Shown here: piece after piece, positions 1 to 12,090 of the stretch | Numbering within the stretch: the stretch's first letter is position 1 | Layout: each line of letters opens with the position of its first letter | Source: Limnomonas spitsbergensis | Lineage: Eukaryota > Chlorophyta > Chlorophyceae > Chlamydomonadales | Length of the DNA: 64,000 nucleotides | Assembly: GCA_037349105.1 (NCBI GenBank) | Contig: JAYJMM010000113.1 | Location: 3,286,001-3,350,000, forward strand | Direction: 5' to 3' | The notes under the pieces: generated by a model | What the model was told of the DNA's origin: nothing | What the model saw: only the letters and a program-made list of their open reading frames with translations | The model's database searches: none | Program-made: the position numbers and the translations under genes

Positions 1-508
1 TGCTGCACCAGGCCCCACAGCATAGCTTAGGTGTAGCTTAAATGTAGCTGAAGCACGCTAAGAGAAGCAGTGCAGGAAATACAAAGGCATTGGAAGATCC
101 TTGTAGTACGCATGGGATGTTCCTTGCAGTACGCATTGGAAGGTCCTGGCTATATACTTGTTCCGAGAGGAACAAAAGGATGATGCGGAGGAGACAATCG
201 TTTTCATCCAGGGCCAAGCTGATGGCACTTTATCTCTCTTCGCTATGGCACTTTATCTCTCTTCGCTGCCCCCTCATGCCCTACGGCGGTCGCAGGGCAC
301 AGCTCCCCGACATGTCTGGCAACGACACAACTGTTGGACCTTGTGATATTCTGCCTGCGAATCGCGCTCATCAATTGACGTTGTTTTACTGTGAGCCACG
401 CAATATTAAAAAAAAACAAAAAACTGGTGGGCTGCCGGGGGGGGGTGCAACCATGGGCCCAGTGGGCTCAAACCAAGCCTGGCCTGCCTCCGGGGGGGCC
501 AACCACCA

Positions 509-3500
509 TCACATGCTGGACCAAGACTCCTTAGCCATACCACCCACTAGCCTGGACACGCAGCTCAAAGGCACCTTGAGTACACTGTAGGTGCCAGCCT
601 GGCGCTTAGCACGCACCTCTTCTGGTGTGAAGCGGACCAGATGTTTCCTCCGCAAAAGCTCACCCGCCACCTCGCCAATGCCTGTTCCCAGTGTCCAGTT
701 GTCATCTGCTGCAACGGAAGCAGGATGAGGGGACCATTCGGGGGGTCAATTGAACGTCTCGAAGCTGACAGCCCTGCGCCAATCATGCCACAGAAGGGTG
801 CTATGGCTCTGGCTACATGAGAACCCTAGCACGACAGGGTATTAAGTTTAAAGAGGGACAGGGTTAAGGGTTTAAAGAGCGACAGGGTTTAAAGTGCGGC
901 AGCAGTTCACCTCAAGTGTTTCTCCAATGGCCAAACAGCCACCAATGGCAGGCCAACATGCGGCCGGCATAGAGCCGCTTGGTACCGAGCCTGGAACGGC
1001 CTACGGCTGGCGGCCCGAGAAGCATGGCTGGCTAACCTGGGGCCAGATGCTCGAGTGTGGTTTCAGTTCTGCAGCCACTCAGCCACCACACCTGGTTTCA
1101 ATAAGAATGGGAGACTTTCTGGCTCTCTTTGTCCTTTCCCTCGAAACAAAAGTACCATTGACTACCATTCATGAATCATGACCACATCCCAATCCTGGAA
1201 CCACCCGACAGCTCTCACCCGCCCCTGTCATGTAGGGCGTGGCGTAGGCAGAGTAATGCCTGGCGCTGGCGACCGAGGCCAAGCTGTAGTCGCGGGTGGC
1301 GGCGGATCGTACCGTCGAGCCGCCGACAGACTTGGCGGCCGAGGAGCGGGATGTGTACGGGCGGACAGTGGGTGTGTGGGGGGAGACCAGGGTGAAGCTG
1401 TAAGGTCAGGGGGGCGGGTGGAGGGTCAGGGGAGCGGGAAGATGTGCAGAGGGGTGGTTAGAGGTGCAGGGGGGTGGGTAGGGGGGCAGAGGGTGGGTAG
1501 AGGGGCAGGGGGGTGGGTAGAGGGGCAGGGGGGTGGGTAGAGGGGCAGGGGGGTGGGTAGAGGGGCAGGGGGGTGGGTAGAGGGGCAGGGGGGTGGGTAG
1601 AGGAGCAAGGGGGTGGGTAGAGGAGCAAGGGGGTGGGTAGAGGAGCAAGGGGGTGGGTAGAGGAGCAAGGGGGTGGGTAGAGGAGCAAGGGGGTGGGTAG
1701 AGGAGCAAGGGGGTGGGTAGAGGAGCAAGGGGGTGGGTAGAGGAGCAAGGGGGTGGGTAGAGGAGCAGGGGGGTGGGTAGAGGAGCAAGGGGGTGGGTAG
1801 AGGAGCAAGGGGGGGGGTAGAGGGGCAGGGGGGTGGGTAGAGGGGCAAGGGGGGGGGTAGAGGAGCAAGGGGGGGGGTAGAGGAGCAAGGGGGTGGGTAG
1901 AGGAGCAAGGGGGTGGGTAGAGGGTAAGGGGGTTAGGGGGGTAAGGGGGTTAGGGGGGGGGAGTAGAGAGACAGGGGGGGGGGGGGGAAGAGACAGGGGC
2001 TTGGGTGTAGGGTCAGGGGGGGGGGGGGGATAGACGGGTAGGGGGGCAGGTAAAGGGGCAGGGGAGGGGGGTAGAGGGACAGGGGAGGGGTGGGTAGAGG
2101 GGAAGGGGGGCGGGCAGTGGGACAAGGAGCAGGTAGAGGGGTGGGGGGGGGTGTTTACAGGGGCAAGGGGAGGGGGGTAGAGGGGTAGACGGGCAGGGGA
2201 TACGTTAGAGGGTAGAGGGTAGGCTGGGGTTAGAGGATCACACACTGGGGAGGGAAGGGGGGAAGGGGCAGGTAGGGGAGGGGCGTTCACATTCTCACCT
2301 GTCCGCCGTTCTTGGACGGTCCAGGCTGTTCATGTAGCCTAGCTCGTCAATCAAGGTGCGGATGGAGCCGGCTGTGCTGTACAAGCGGGGCGGAGCGGCA
2401 TCCTGCGGAAGGGGTAGATACCCGTGTCTGCTAAGGGTGTATCAGCCAGAAGTCAGCCACATCATGGCCCATGGCCGGAGGATCTGGTGCAGCAAACCCC
2501 GCTGCTTGGCTTACTGGTATATAGTATAAGGGAGGCAGGGGAAGGGACGAACAGAGGCTCGCGGGGTTAGCACTCGTGACTTGTTCTCCCTAAATTTGAA
2601 TTTGAATACCGGTAAACAGATCTCGAATATAAAAGGTGTTTGCTAGTGCAGGGATCACACCAGAGAGCCTTAAGCAGGCCTCTGGGCGGCCACCACTGGG
2701 CGATAGGGGATCAAACATTGACCGGCATACAGCCGGTTGCCAGAGCAGCAGCGCTTGCTGCACCAGGGCCCCACGGCTGCAGGCCGTGATGTAGCTGAAC
2801 TGTAGCTGAAGCACCCTGAATTAAACATCGGCACACACATACCGTACATCCTCTCTGCTTGTCCCTTCAGAAGTTTACCTGAAATTTGATAAAGACAACA
2901 CTGCCGCATAAATGCACCTTGTGTACGAGCAGCTCCAAAGCCTTCTCCAGCTGCTCTCCCACATCAGTGCAGTTGTTTGCATACACCAGGTCTCCGAGCC
3001 GGCAGTCTGAGATCTAGCTGAAATGTAGCTGAAATGTAGCAGAGCACGCTAAAATAGACACTGCAACACGCACGCACCTCAAATCTGAGCAGCTCTGAAG
3101 CTTTCTCCAGCTTGCTCATGTCCCTCGACAGCCGCGTGCTACTGCGCACTGAGCTGATGGTCTCAGCCTGGTTCTTCACATTGTGGTGACGCAGGCTCAG
3201 CAGGCAATAGCGGGCAACCTGTGAGAGACAGAAAGAAAGAGGGTGCAAAATAACAGAGAGCTAACAAGTGTGACTTGAAGGAAGTACAGCAGGGTCACCC
3301 ACATTACACCTGTCGTACGTGCATAAGGATATACAACACAGATCTCAGTGTCAGCCATGATGGAATATGTAAAATTTGGGGTGAAGGTTTACAGAATTTA
3401 ATGTTTGCCTACATACGGTAGAACGAGGTTGCTAAATTGTAGGGTTGAGTCCTTAAGAGTCTACCCCTGTGCTACCTGCAATGTTAGGGTCTACCCCTGT

Positions 3501-6500
3501 GTTAGGGTCTACCCCTGTGTTAGAGTCTACCCCTGTGCTACCTGCACTGTTAGGGTCTACCCCTGTGTTAGGGTCTACCCCTGTGTTAGGGTCTACCCCT
3601 GTGCTACCTGCAATGTTAGGGTCTACCCCTGTGTTAAGGTCTACCCCTGTGTTAGGGTCTACCCCTGTGTTAGGGTCTACCCCTGTGTTAGGGTCTACCC
3701 CTGTGTTAGGGTCTATCCCTGTGTTAGGGTCTACCCCTGTGTTAAGGTCTACCCCTGTGTTAGGGTCTACCCCTGTGTTAGGGTCTACCCCTGTGTTAAG
3801 GTCCACCCCTGTGTTAGGGTCTACCCCTGTGCTACCTGCAATGTTAGGGTCTACCCCTGTGTTAGGGTCTACCCCTGTGTTAGGGTCTACCCCTGTGTTA
3901 GGGTCTACCCCTGTGTTAGGGTCTACCCCTGTGTTAAGGTCTACCCCTGTGTTAAGGTCTACCCCTGTGTTAGGGTCTACCCCTGTGTTAGGGTCTACCC
4001 CTGTGTTAGGGTCTACCCCTGTGCTACCTGCATAGTTAGGGTCCACCCCTGTGTTAGGGTCCACCCCTGTGTTAGGGTCTACCCCTGTGTTAGGGTCTAC
4101 CCCTGTGTTAGGGTCTACCCCTGTGTTAAGGTCTACCCCTGTGTTAAGGTCTACCCCTGTGTTAGGGTCTACCCCTGTGTTAAGGTCTACCCCTGTGTTA
4201 GGGTCTACCCCTGTGTTAAGGTCTACCCCTATGTTAGGGTCTACCCCTGTGTTAGGGTCCACCCCTGGGTTAGGGTCTACCCCTGTGTTAAGGTCTACCC
4301 ATGTGTTAGGGTCTACCCCTGTGTTAAGGTCTACCCCTGTGTTAAGGTCTACCCCTGTGTTAGGGTCTACCCCTGTGTTAGGGTCTACCCCTGTGCTAAG
4401 GTCTACCCCTGTGTTAGGGTCTACCCCTGTGTTAAGGTCTACCCCTGTGTTAGGGTCTACCCCTGTCTTAAGGTCTACCCCTGTGTTAAGGTCTACCCCT
4501 GTGTTAGGGTCTACCCCTGTGTTAAGGTCTACCCCTGTGTTAGGGTCTACCCCTGTGTTAGGGTCTACCCCTGTGTTAGGGTCTACCCCTGTGTTAAGGT
4601 CTACCCCTGTGTTAGGGTCTACCCCTGTGTTAGGGTCTACCCCTGTGTTAGGGTCTACCCCTGTGTTAGGGTCTACCCCTGTGTTAGGGTCTACCCCTGT
4701 GTTAAGGTCTACCCCTGTGTTAAGGTCTACCCCTGTGTTAGGGTCTACCCCTGTGTTAAGGTCTACCCCTGTGTTAGGGTATACCCCTGTGTTAGGGTCT
4801 ACCCCTGTGCTACCTGCATAGTTAGGGTCCAACCCCTGTGCTACCTGCATAGTTAGGGTCCAACCCTGTGTTAGGGTCTACCCCTGTGTTAGGGTCTACC
4901 CCTGTGTTAGGGTCTACCCCTGTGTTAGGGTCTACCCCTGTGTTAGGGTCTACCCCTGTGTTAGGGTCTACCCCTGTGTTAGGGTCCAACCCTGTGTTAG
5001 GGTCTGCCCCTGTGTTAGGGTCTACCCCTGTGTTAGGGTCTACCCCTGTGTTAGGGTCTACCCCTGTGTTAGGGTCTACCCCTGTGTTAGGGTCTACCCC
5101 TGTGTTAGGGTCTACCCCTGTGTTAGGGTCTACCCCTGTGCTACCTGCATAGTTAGGGTCCAACCCTGTGTTAGGGTCTACCCCTGTGTTAGGGTCTACC
5201 CCTGTGTTAGGGTCTACCCCTGTGTTAGGGTCTACCCCTGTGTTAGGGTCTACCCCTGTGTTAGGGTCTACCCCTGTGTTAGGGTCTACCCCTGTGCTAC
5301 CTGCATAGTTAGGGTCCAACCCTGTGTTAGGGTCTGCCCCTGTGTTAGGGTCTACCTGCATAGTTAGGGTCTACCCCTGTGCTACCTGCATAGTTAGGGT
5401 CTACCCCTGTGCTACCTGCATAGTTAGGGTTCAATGCCCTGCCTATGCGGAGGCTGTGGGCACGTCATGTTGGTCACTATCCTTGAGTGGCCCAATATTA
5501 CTGCACCTGTCGAGCCTTCGCCCACTTCTACCTGTTTTCATCCAGCAAAGTTTGTCTGGCAATGAGTGCCGGGAGACCGAGCTCATTTGAAGTCACTGAG
5601 AATTCATCACTTCAACAAGTGGAGCGTTGCGGTTGCCGTTCACTTGGTGCGTGTGGTATGGTGCGCATGTTGTGGAAAGGTCAGCGACCGTAAAGCATCA
5701 TTCAGCCGAGCTGTGGCTGCTAACACAGCTGCATCATTCAGCACTGTATCATTGGGGGGGGGGGGTAGTTCTGACTCTTCACACAAGTAGTGCTGTTCAC
5801 GTGAAGTGGGATTCCCCAGCATCATGTGGGGAGATAATCTGGACCCTTGAGACAACCCTCAACTAGATATCTAGGGCGGACTTGCCACAGCACCCTAGGG
5901 GAGATCCTAACCTTTAACCTTGCTCCTGTCCCCCTGCCCCCTTTTACTCTGAACCCAGGACTCGCCTCCGCCAGGTACGTATCATCTGAAGCCAGCAGCG
6001 CCACCAACAGGTCGATGCCTCCAAGGTAGCGCACGCTGTCCTGGACCACCACATCACGGGAACCCAGCTGGCTCAGGGCCGCAGCCGCAGCAGTCTGTGC
6101 AGAGAGGAGGGGAGGGGTAGGGGGGGAGGACTTGAACATGAAATCAACTATGTGGCGCTGCAGCAGTCTGCACAGATAAGAGGGCAGCGGAGGGGAGGGG
6201 GGGGATAAACTTGAACATGTTGTCAACTAATTGCCGCAGTAGTAGATGGGAGGGAACTAGGGGAAGATTGAGCACGATGTCACCTACCGTAGTTGCCGCT
6301 GTAGCAGCAGTATGCACAGACAGGAGGGCAAGGGAGGGGTGGGAGGGGAGAAACTTGAACATGATGTCATCTACCGTCATTGCCGCTGTAGCAGCGGTGT
6401 GCACAGAGGGGAGGGGGGTCGCGTTTTGCGTTCACGCACAAAACAATAATGTCATTTATCTACAGGACAAGAGGGGCGTTTGCTTTTCCAGAGGTTCCTG

Positions 6501-9500
6501 CCCAAGGAGGACGGGCTGGCCGACAGGCGAGCTGTGAACTAAATTTCCAAAACTCAGTAACTATCGAGTTTTTGTGACCTGGATATGCATTTTAGGGTTG
6601 AGGGTTGAGGGGGGGCTTCCACACTTCCTCCTGCAGTCCCCCACCTGCACAGACTTGTCCACATCTTCCCTCAGCAGCCGGACGAGCGAGCCGACGCCAC
6701 CATGGGCCCTGAGAAGAGCAGGCAGGCAGGCAGGTAGGTTGGCAGGCAGTCGCGCAGGTTGGTAGGCAGTCAGGTAGGTTGACAGGTAGGCAGCAATGCC
6801 GGCATGCACGTAGGTGGGTGTCACTTCTACATTCCAGCTTTATTTACTCCCTTCAGGAAAGCCAACATGTCCAATGGACCTACCTATTGGCAAGGACTAT
6901 GATCAGAGCTTTATGTGTAGTGGCTCGTGACCGTTCAGCCAGAGAACAGCTACCGTCCGGCCTCCGGCTTGGAGACCTAGCACGTGGCCTGTCCTGATGC
7001 ATTAGCCATGAGGCTATAAGCCGGACCCGATTTTGCCCCTTAGGTCTTTTCGGAGCTGAGGGGCGGCGCGCTGAAGATGGCCTCGCAGCCAAAATAATGA
7101 ACTGTGGATGGTTTGATACGGACTGTGTGGGGCACCCATGCTGGCAGGTGCGTGACAAGCACCAGCACAAGTTCAGCGCACTTTAGCATATGCCTGGTGC
7201 CCCCTTAAACAGAGATGCTAGGGGCTGCTGGCAGATAGCCGGCCTCTGTTTGGTCCTCCTTGGCACATTGGCCTCGACATGCAGATTTTGTAGATCTGAT
7301 CAATAGGTAAAATAGTGTCGCCTCAAAAGTAAATTGCTATTCTCTCATGCTGTCTATGCTGGTGGCTACGCAAAAACCCTGGTGCTCACACAGACTACCC
7401 TGGCCAAGACCAACCACTAACCCACCCGGCCACCCCCCACCAGATCACACTACAATTATACCCACTTCACAACCCCAGCTAACCCATCTCCATCCTAGTA
7501 CTGATCGGGCGCTCACCGGAATGACATCCGAGCGTTCATGTCATCAGCCATGTGTCCAACAGCGTTTGCAGCATTGATCACAACCACTGGTGGGAACAGG
7601 GGGCTGCTTACGAGCAGCAGGCACGAATAACAGAAATTAACATAGGGTAAGAACAATGTAAGCATCAAATACAACGAACAGGTATGGATAACAGAAATGA
7701 AGGTAAAACAACGTACCTATGTAATATATATAGGTATGCAATAAGCATGAGCAACAGACCGTCCTGGGGCCCTCGAGCGTGCAAAAGGCAAAAAGGTTCT
7801 CCGAGTAGGTTGACACCCTTGCAAAATGGCTGTGTGCGAATGACACCTCAAACATGACTCTCTATTTGTTGCTGCTTCAGCCACAAATCAGCTGCATGAC
7901 AGCCAGCTGAGGGAGGGGGGGCAAGCCCTGCTGCTTGGGCCGCTGTCCGTTGGCTGTCCAAGGTTCGATCCCCAAACGCCCAGTGGTGGCCGCCCCGCTC
8001 AGCATGGATAAGATGGTCTGGTGCGCAATAAAAGGAACGGTTCCCGACAGTTGAGTACCTGGATTACCCATACAAATGCTTCCATGCTTCAGCCCTGTGA
8101 CACGCGGCCCTTGTGACTAAGCATTGTTGACCCCAACCTTCACTTTTTGCTGGCATTTTTAGAATTGAGCCTCTTCCCTCATGCGCGGCCTGCAGATGCT
8201 GCAATTCCTCCTGCAAGAAGCTCCAGTCCTGCTACACGCACCTGGGCCCCTGGCCTCATCCCATCCTATTTCAGTGCCTCTTTCAGTGAAGCTTGACCGC
8301 CTTCGGGGGGTCGCCAAACGGCCACCACATAGCCACTTTGGACCAAGCCTTGACCGGCATAAGGCTGGTAGCCCCAGCCAGAGAGCTTGCTGCACCAAGC
8401 CCTGCCGGCCATAGTTTGTGTAGCTGAGAGGTAGCTGAAGCACCCTATCAACTGCGGTGCCTCCCACCTGAGCAGCCTGTTGATGGCTGCCATGCCGCCT
8501 GCCTTAAGCATCATGGGCAACGCAGTCGAGCGGCCAGAGAACATAGCCAGCGTGGAAGCGGCAAGCTCCAGGACCCCATAGCTCCCCTACGCACACATAC
8601 GCACAGACCATATGCGTACCAATGAATCATGACATGCAATTTCGGTGGAGTGTGGGCAAGCCAGGCACCTGAAACAAGACATAGACACCTAATGCATTTT
8701 TTTCTTGCAGGCTGTAGCAGCGTAGCTCATGAAGGTATTTCCCCTTGTTTACCCCTTTAGGAGGTTGCGAGGATGCATAGCCCCTGGGCATGCCTTTTGT
8801 TTATGGTACTGCTGGTTCCTCTTGATTTATGGCATTTTACTTTTAATCCAGCAGATATTATGTCATCACCTGGTGTCTAGACGGGAGACCGGTGTCCACC
8901 TGCTTACTGCTCTATCAGGCGTATCCCTTAAAGACATATAGATCCAGGTTCAACTCTCGGTTCGGTTTGTATTCAAGTGAGCGTGTACTCTAGTGTTTGC
9001 TATTACCGTGCTTACTGCAGCAGTAAGACATCTAGGCAGACGTGCAGCATGGGAGATCTTCACGGCCATACCTACGCCATATCGTTCCACTAAGCCTTGA
9101 ACCCTAGGTTCTGAAACCTGAAACCTGAGCTGGAGAGGAGACATGGCCACATCCCGCATCATACCTGGCTTTCGTATTTTGATGCCGAGTCAGCAATTGC
9201 GTTGACAAGGTGTACCGTGTAACCAATGCAATGCTCAGCAGTGATGGCTTGCAATGCGTAGTCAGCCAACAGATCGGCGTCGTATACACTCTGTGGACAG
9301 GGGAACAGGCATGGTGTCAAGTGTGGACAGGGGAACAGGCATGGTGTCAAGTGTGGACAGGGGAACAGGCATGGTGTCAAGTGTGGACAGGGGAACAGGC
9401 ATGGTGTCAAGTGTGGACAGGAGAACAGGTATGGTGTCAAGTGTGGACACTGGACAGGGGAACAGGCATGGTGTCAAGTGTGGACAGGGGAACAGGCATG

Positions 9501-9832
9501 GTGTCAAGTGTGGACAGGGGAACAGGCATGGTGTCAAGTGTGGACAGGGGAACAGGCATGGTGTCAAGTGTGGACAGGGGAACAAGCATGGTGTCAAGTG
9601 TGCACAGGGGAACAGGCATGGTGTCAAGTGTGGACAGGGGAACAGGCATGGAGTCAAGTGTGGACAGGGGAACAGGCATGGTGTCAAGTGTGGACAGGGA
9701 AGCAGGGGTGATCATAAGTATGGGAGGGGAAGCATGTATGGTTTATGATGCGATGATCAGAGGTGAGGGTTTGCAGGTTATAGTCATACACTCATATCAC
9801 ATCGTAACAGCTCTGTGGGTAACAAGGGGAGT

Positions 9833-9877
<45 letters not shown>

Positions 9878-12090
9878 TCCTCATGCACCGTTAACTATTT
9901 TGCACCATGCATGTTGTCATCTAAAATCTCACAGACACTGTCACGTATTTAGCTTTTCACCTGCACTGCACCTCTACTGCCCATGTGCTGCCCAAGTGCG
10001 GTCGTAGATGAGAGAGAAACTTAAGTTCCCACTGGGGGCAGGCGAGCCAGGTAGGACCAGCGCATCTTCGGGCCATAAGCAGACTTTCCAGCAATCAGGG
10101 GTATGTCTGCAGGTTTTCGGCTGAAGGCCTTCCACTTCAAACTGAGATACATGCTCAGCGGTATGAAACTCCACACTTTATTTGTGTGTTGTTTATTTGT
10201 TATAATACCTGCTTGACCGGTGTTCTACATACCTGATAACCTGCCCCATGTCCCTCCACACTTGTATACACATGTCCTTCCACACTTGTATACACACGTC
10301 CTTCCACACTTGTATACACATGTCCTTCCACACTTGTATACATGTGCTGCCCCACCTTTTTATACCTGCATGACCAGTGTATGCCCCATGACTTTTTCGT
10401 ACCTGCAGGTGTTGTTTGAGTTCAGTGATGTGCCGCCCCATGTCCAGGAGTTGAGGGCCAATCAGCGAGTACTGCTTGTTGATGCGGCTGAGGCTGTCTA
10501 GCCGGCGTCGCTCCAGCTCATACTCAGAGGCCATGCTCGCACGCCTCTCCATCTCGCTGACCTGTAATGGTTTTGGAGAGATTCAATGTTAAGGATTTCA
10601 CTCAGCAGGGTCGTCATTTACTCTAGTAGTTCTGGTAAGGTCATATTTCCTGATCATTTCCTTACGCAGGAAACCCCTACTTTGTCGCAGAGCAAAACCC
10701 TTATTTCCTTGCACAAAGAGCACCTTGGCGTATGCTGTATATCAGCTTCCAGGAGAGCGAGCATATACCCCATCAGAACAGGGCAGAATGCGAGGACTAC
10801 ACTTCAGCTGCACCCTATCCATAACCCGGATTACTGCCGCTGGGGTTTGTTACAGCAAGCCCTGCTGCTTGGACCACCGGCCAAAGGCCGGTCAAGGTTT
10901 GGTCTTCATAGCAATATAGCACTGGTCCTGAATCCCATTGGTCCTGTGAGGAATATTTTTGTTCCTGACTCCTCGCATCGGTTTGTTCCTGGGTCCTTGA
11001 ATTGGTTTGTTCCTTCGTCCTTGAAACGGCGGTTTGGTCCGTGCCTCGCATATGGTCCGATTACGGTGTTAGAGTGTTACATCAGTGCAGTCCAATCGGA
11101 TCGGTCCTTGGTGCCAAGGGTCCAATCATGGAGCAGTAAGGGCCGCAAATTGGGTGCTTGGTCTTTGGACCTTGGTCGTCCGACTGATCGGCCCAGTAGT
11201 GAAAGCCTGGCGGAGTGGCGGCCCCCCAAAGACAGGTGTTCAGGTGCCCTGCTGACATCTACCCTGTCAGACCAGGTGGTATCTGCCTATCTGGCGCCCT
11301 GTCAGGAGTCTCAGACCTGCCTGCTGAGACCTGCTGCATCTTGTACAGGTACGCTCTGGCACATTAACATTATACAAGGCCTGCGCCTTGTAGCACTTGC
11401 CTCATACTACCCATTTACTATTTTACATGCATCCAAACAGCAGGGCGGGCGGGTTGGTGTGCCCAGTTAGTATTAGCTGTCTACATAGGTCCCTCCTCCA
11501 GCAGAATTTAGGGCATGTGCACTGACATGTACGAAAAACAACATCAGGCACCTCCCATGTTACCCTGGCACTCATGCAGAGAGGCCTTCCTCTAGTGTGT
11601 ACCTTCATTCGGGTCTTGTCGATCTCGGCTAGGCGCATCACAGTCAGGCGAGCCAAGAACTCGGTATCATAAAAGCCATCCGCATACACCATCGCGACAG
11701 CGGCAGCAGCAGGTCCGTCCTGACAGGGTGGGGGCGGTGGGACATGTATGACTCATCAGCACCAGGCATTGGATGCGCCTTTGCCCAGCCTCACTCGTAG
11801 GGGGGTCATGTGTGGAGCGTTGGGTCACAGTGCGATTCGATGTTGCGACTGTGGCGACGCAAATGTTGCATGTGCCCCTCTTGTTCATCGCGGGGATGCA
11901 TGGATGATCGACATGACGTCGATGTGCTGGATGGATGACGTGACACATGACCATCGTCATCTGCAGGCGACCGTTGGATGGAGCATGCATTGCACTGGAA
12001 GGTGACCTGGCCATGAATCTTCTTTTCAAGTTCGCACTGGCGAAAGATGAGCTGCAACAAGGCTGAAACAAACCCTCGTCGCTCGCTCAT
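509..12090 (-). CDS. Armadillo-repeat protein with N-terminal coiled coil (12 exons, 502 aa)
   Basis: Exons (minus strand): 12007-12090, 11603-11719, 10403-10561, 9165-9290, 8468-8586, 7517-7603, 6645-6708, 5966-6094, 3078-3218, 2299-2402, 1219-1397, 509-708. Reading phases agree at every junction and the chain ends in a TGA after ...AKESWSSM. The N-terminal third (about residues 45-120) is charged and helical (SEMERRASMASEYELERRR), probably a coiled coil. Residues about 120-330 are alanine/leucine-rich helical repeats typical of ARM/HEAT folds (VVVINAANAVGHMADDM, HGGVGSLVRLL, GGIDLLVALLASDD). The C-terminal part is Ser/Thr-rich and then charged. ARM proteins are binding scaffolds; partner and location are unknown, and a ciliary role is only a guess. 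The start at 12090 is the Met closest to the conserved-looking sequence; an in-frame Met at 12150 is possible. The exon 8 donor is GC (gag|gcgagt). Introns carry the arrays at 1.4-1.9, 3.5-5.4, 6.1-6.4 and 9.3-9.7 kb. Confidence 0.85.
1405..1935 (-). repeat. 20-bp pyrimidine-rich minisatellite before an ARM-gene acceptor
   Basis: About 25 units of ctacccaccccctgcccct type on the minus strand (plus: agaggggcaggggggtgggt), then less regular C-rich DNA to about 2280. The array starts about 10-20 nt upstream of the 3' splice site at 1397, so it serves as or extends the pyrimidine tract. Confidence 0.9.
2684..2825 (-). mobile_element. SINE-A copy
   Basis: Carries tggtgcagcaagcgctgctg, ccggctgtatgccggtca, tttgatcccctatcgccca and gtggtggccgccc (minus strand). 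Lies in an ARM-gene intron. Partial relatives lie at 1-62, 2450-2518 and 3005-3055. Confidence 0.8.
3455..5430. repeat. 18-bp minisatellite, about 105 units
   Basis: Unit gggtctacccctgtgtta with aag/ggg, tct/tcc and tat/cat variants. Longer variant units containing gctacctgcatagttagggt occur at intervals (3475, 3535, 3605, 3835, 4025, then clustered after 4805), giving a higher-order pattern. It lies in the ARM-gene intron between the exons at 5966 and 3218. The 18-bp period is a multiple of three, which creates long false ORFs on both strands. Confidence 0.95.
6093..6415 (-). repeat. Tandem copies of an ARM-gene 3' splice site and exon start
   Basis: The junction at 6094 (tctgcacag|actgctgcggctgc) recurs three times at about 100-110-bp spacing (around 6165, 6315 and 6400), each with the G-rich flank ggaggggaggggggg and ttgaacatgatgtcatcta. 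Confidence 0.85.
7878..8040 (+). mobile_element. SINE-A copy with the best box B
   Basis: ggcaagccctgctgcttggg, then caaggttcgatccccaaac, a near-perfect tRNA-type box B (GGTTCGANNCC), then gcccagtggtggccgcc and a tggtctggtgcgcaataaaa tail. Confidence 0.8.
8298..8450 (-). mobile_element. SINE-A copy
   Basis: Inverse of the copy just upstream: gccaccacatagccactttg, ttgaccggcataaggctggt, ttgctgcaccaagccctgcc, tagctgaagcacc. The two copies face each other about 260 bp apart in one ARM-gene intron. Confidence 0.8.
9291..9715 (-). repeat. 30-bp minisatellite that includes an ARM-gene acceptor
   Basis: About 14 units, plus strand gtggacaggggaacaggcat ggtgtcaagt. The unit nearest the exon supplies the 3' splice site itself (minus: cctgttcccctgtccacag|agtgtatac). 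One unit carries an extra gtggacact insertion near 9445. Confidence 0.95.
9832..9878 (+). repeat. (GGGTTGA)n short tandem repeat
   Basis: Seven uninterrupted 7-bp units of gggttga; a shorter run is at about 6595-6612. The sequence is one step from a plant/algal telomere-like TTTAGGG. Confidence 0.95.
10225..10345. repeat. 24-bp tandem repeat, about 4 units
   Basis: cttccacacttgtatacaca plus tgtc in the ARM-gene intron after the exon ending at 10403. Confidence 0.85.
10838..10920 (+). mobile_element. SINE-A copy, core only
   Basis: cagcaagccctgctgcttgg, accggccaaaggccggtcaa, ggtttggtctt. Confidence 0.75.

Noticed and set aside
1406..2290. A 294-codon proline-rich frame (PLAPLPTPLL repeats) on the minus strand
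   Set aside because: It is the C-rich 20-bp array at an ARM-gene acceptor, not a cell-wall-type protein; no start or splice context supports it.
2914..3006. Possible extra ARM-gene exon
   Set aside because: Its phase fits neither neighbour, whereas exons 3078-3218 and 2299-2402 join directly in phase; treated as a junction copy.
3405..5361. Open frames of 483, 465 and 256 codons with YPCVRV, TGVDPN and VLGSTP repeats
   Set aside because: They are translations of the 18-bp minisatellite; a period divisible by three with no stop in the unit stays open in most frames. The region is intronic.
9210..9842. Frames with WTGEQAWCQV or LDTMPVPLST repeats
   Set aside because: Translations of the 30-bp minisatellite in an ARM-gene intron.
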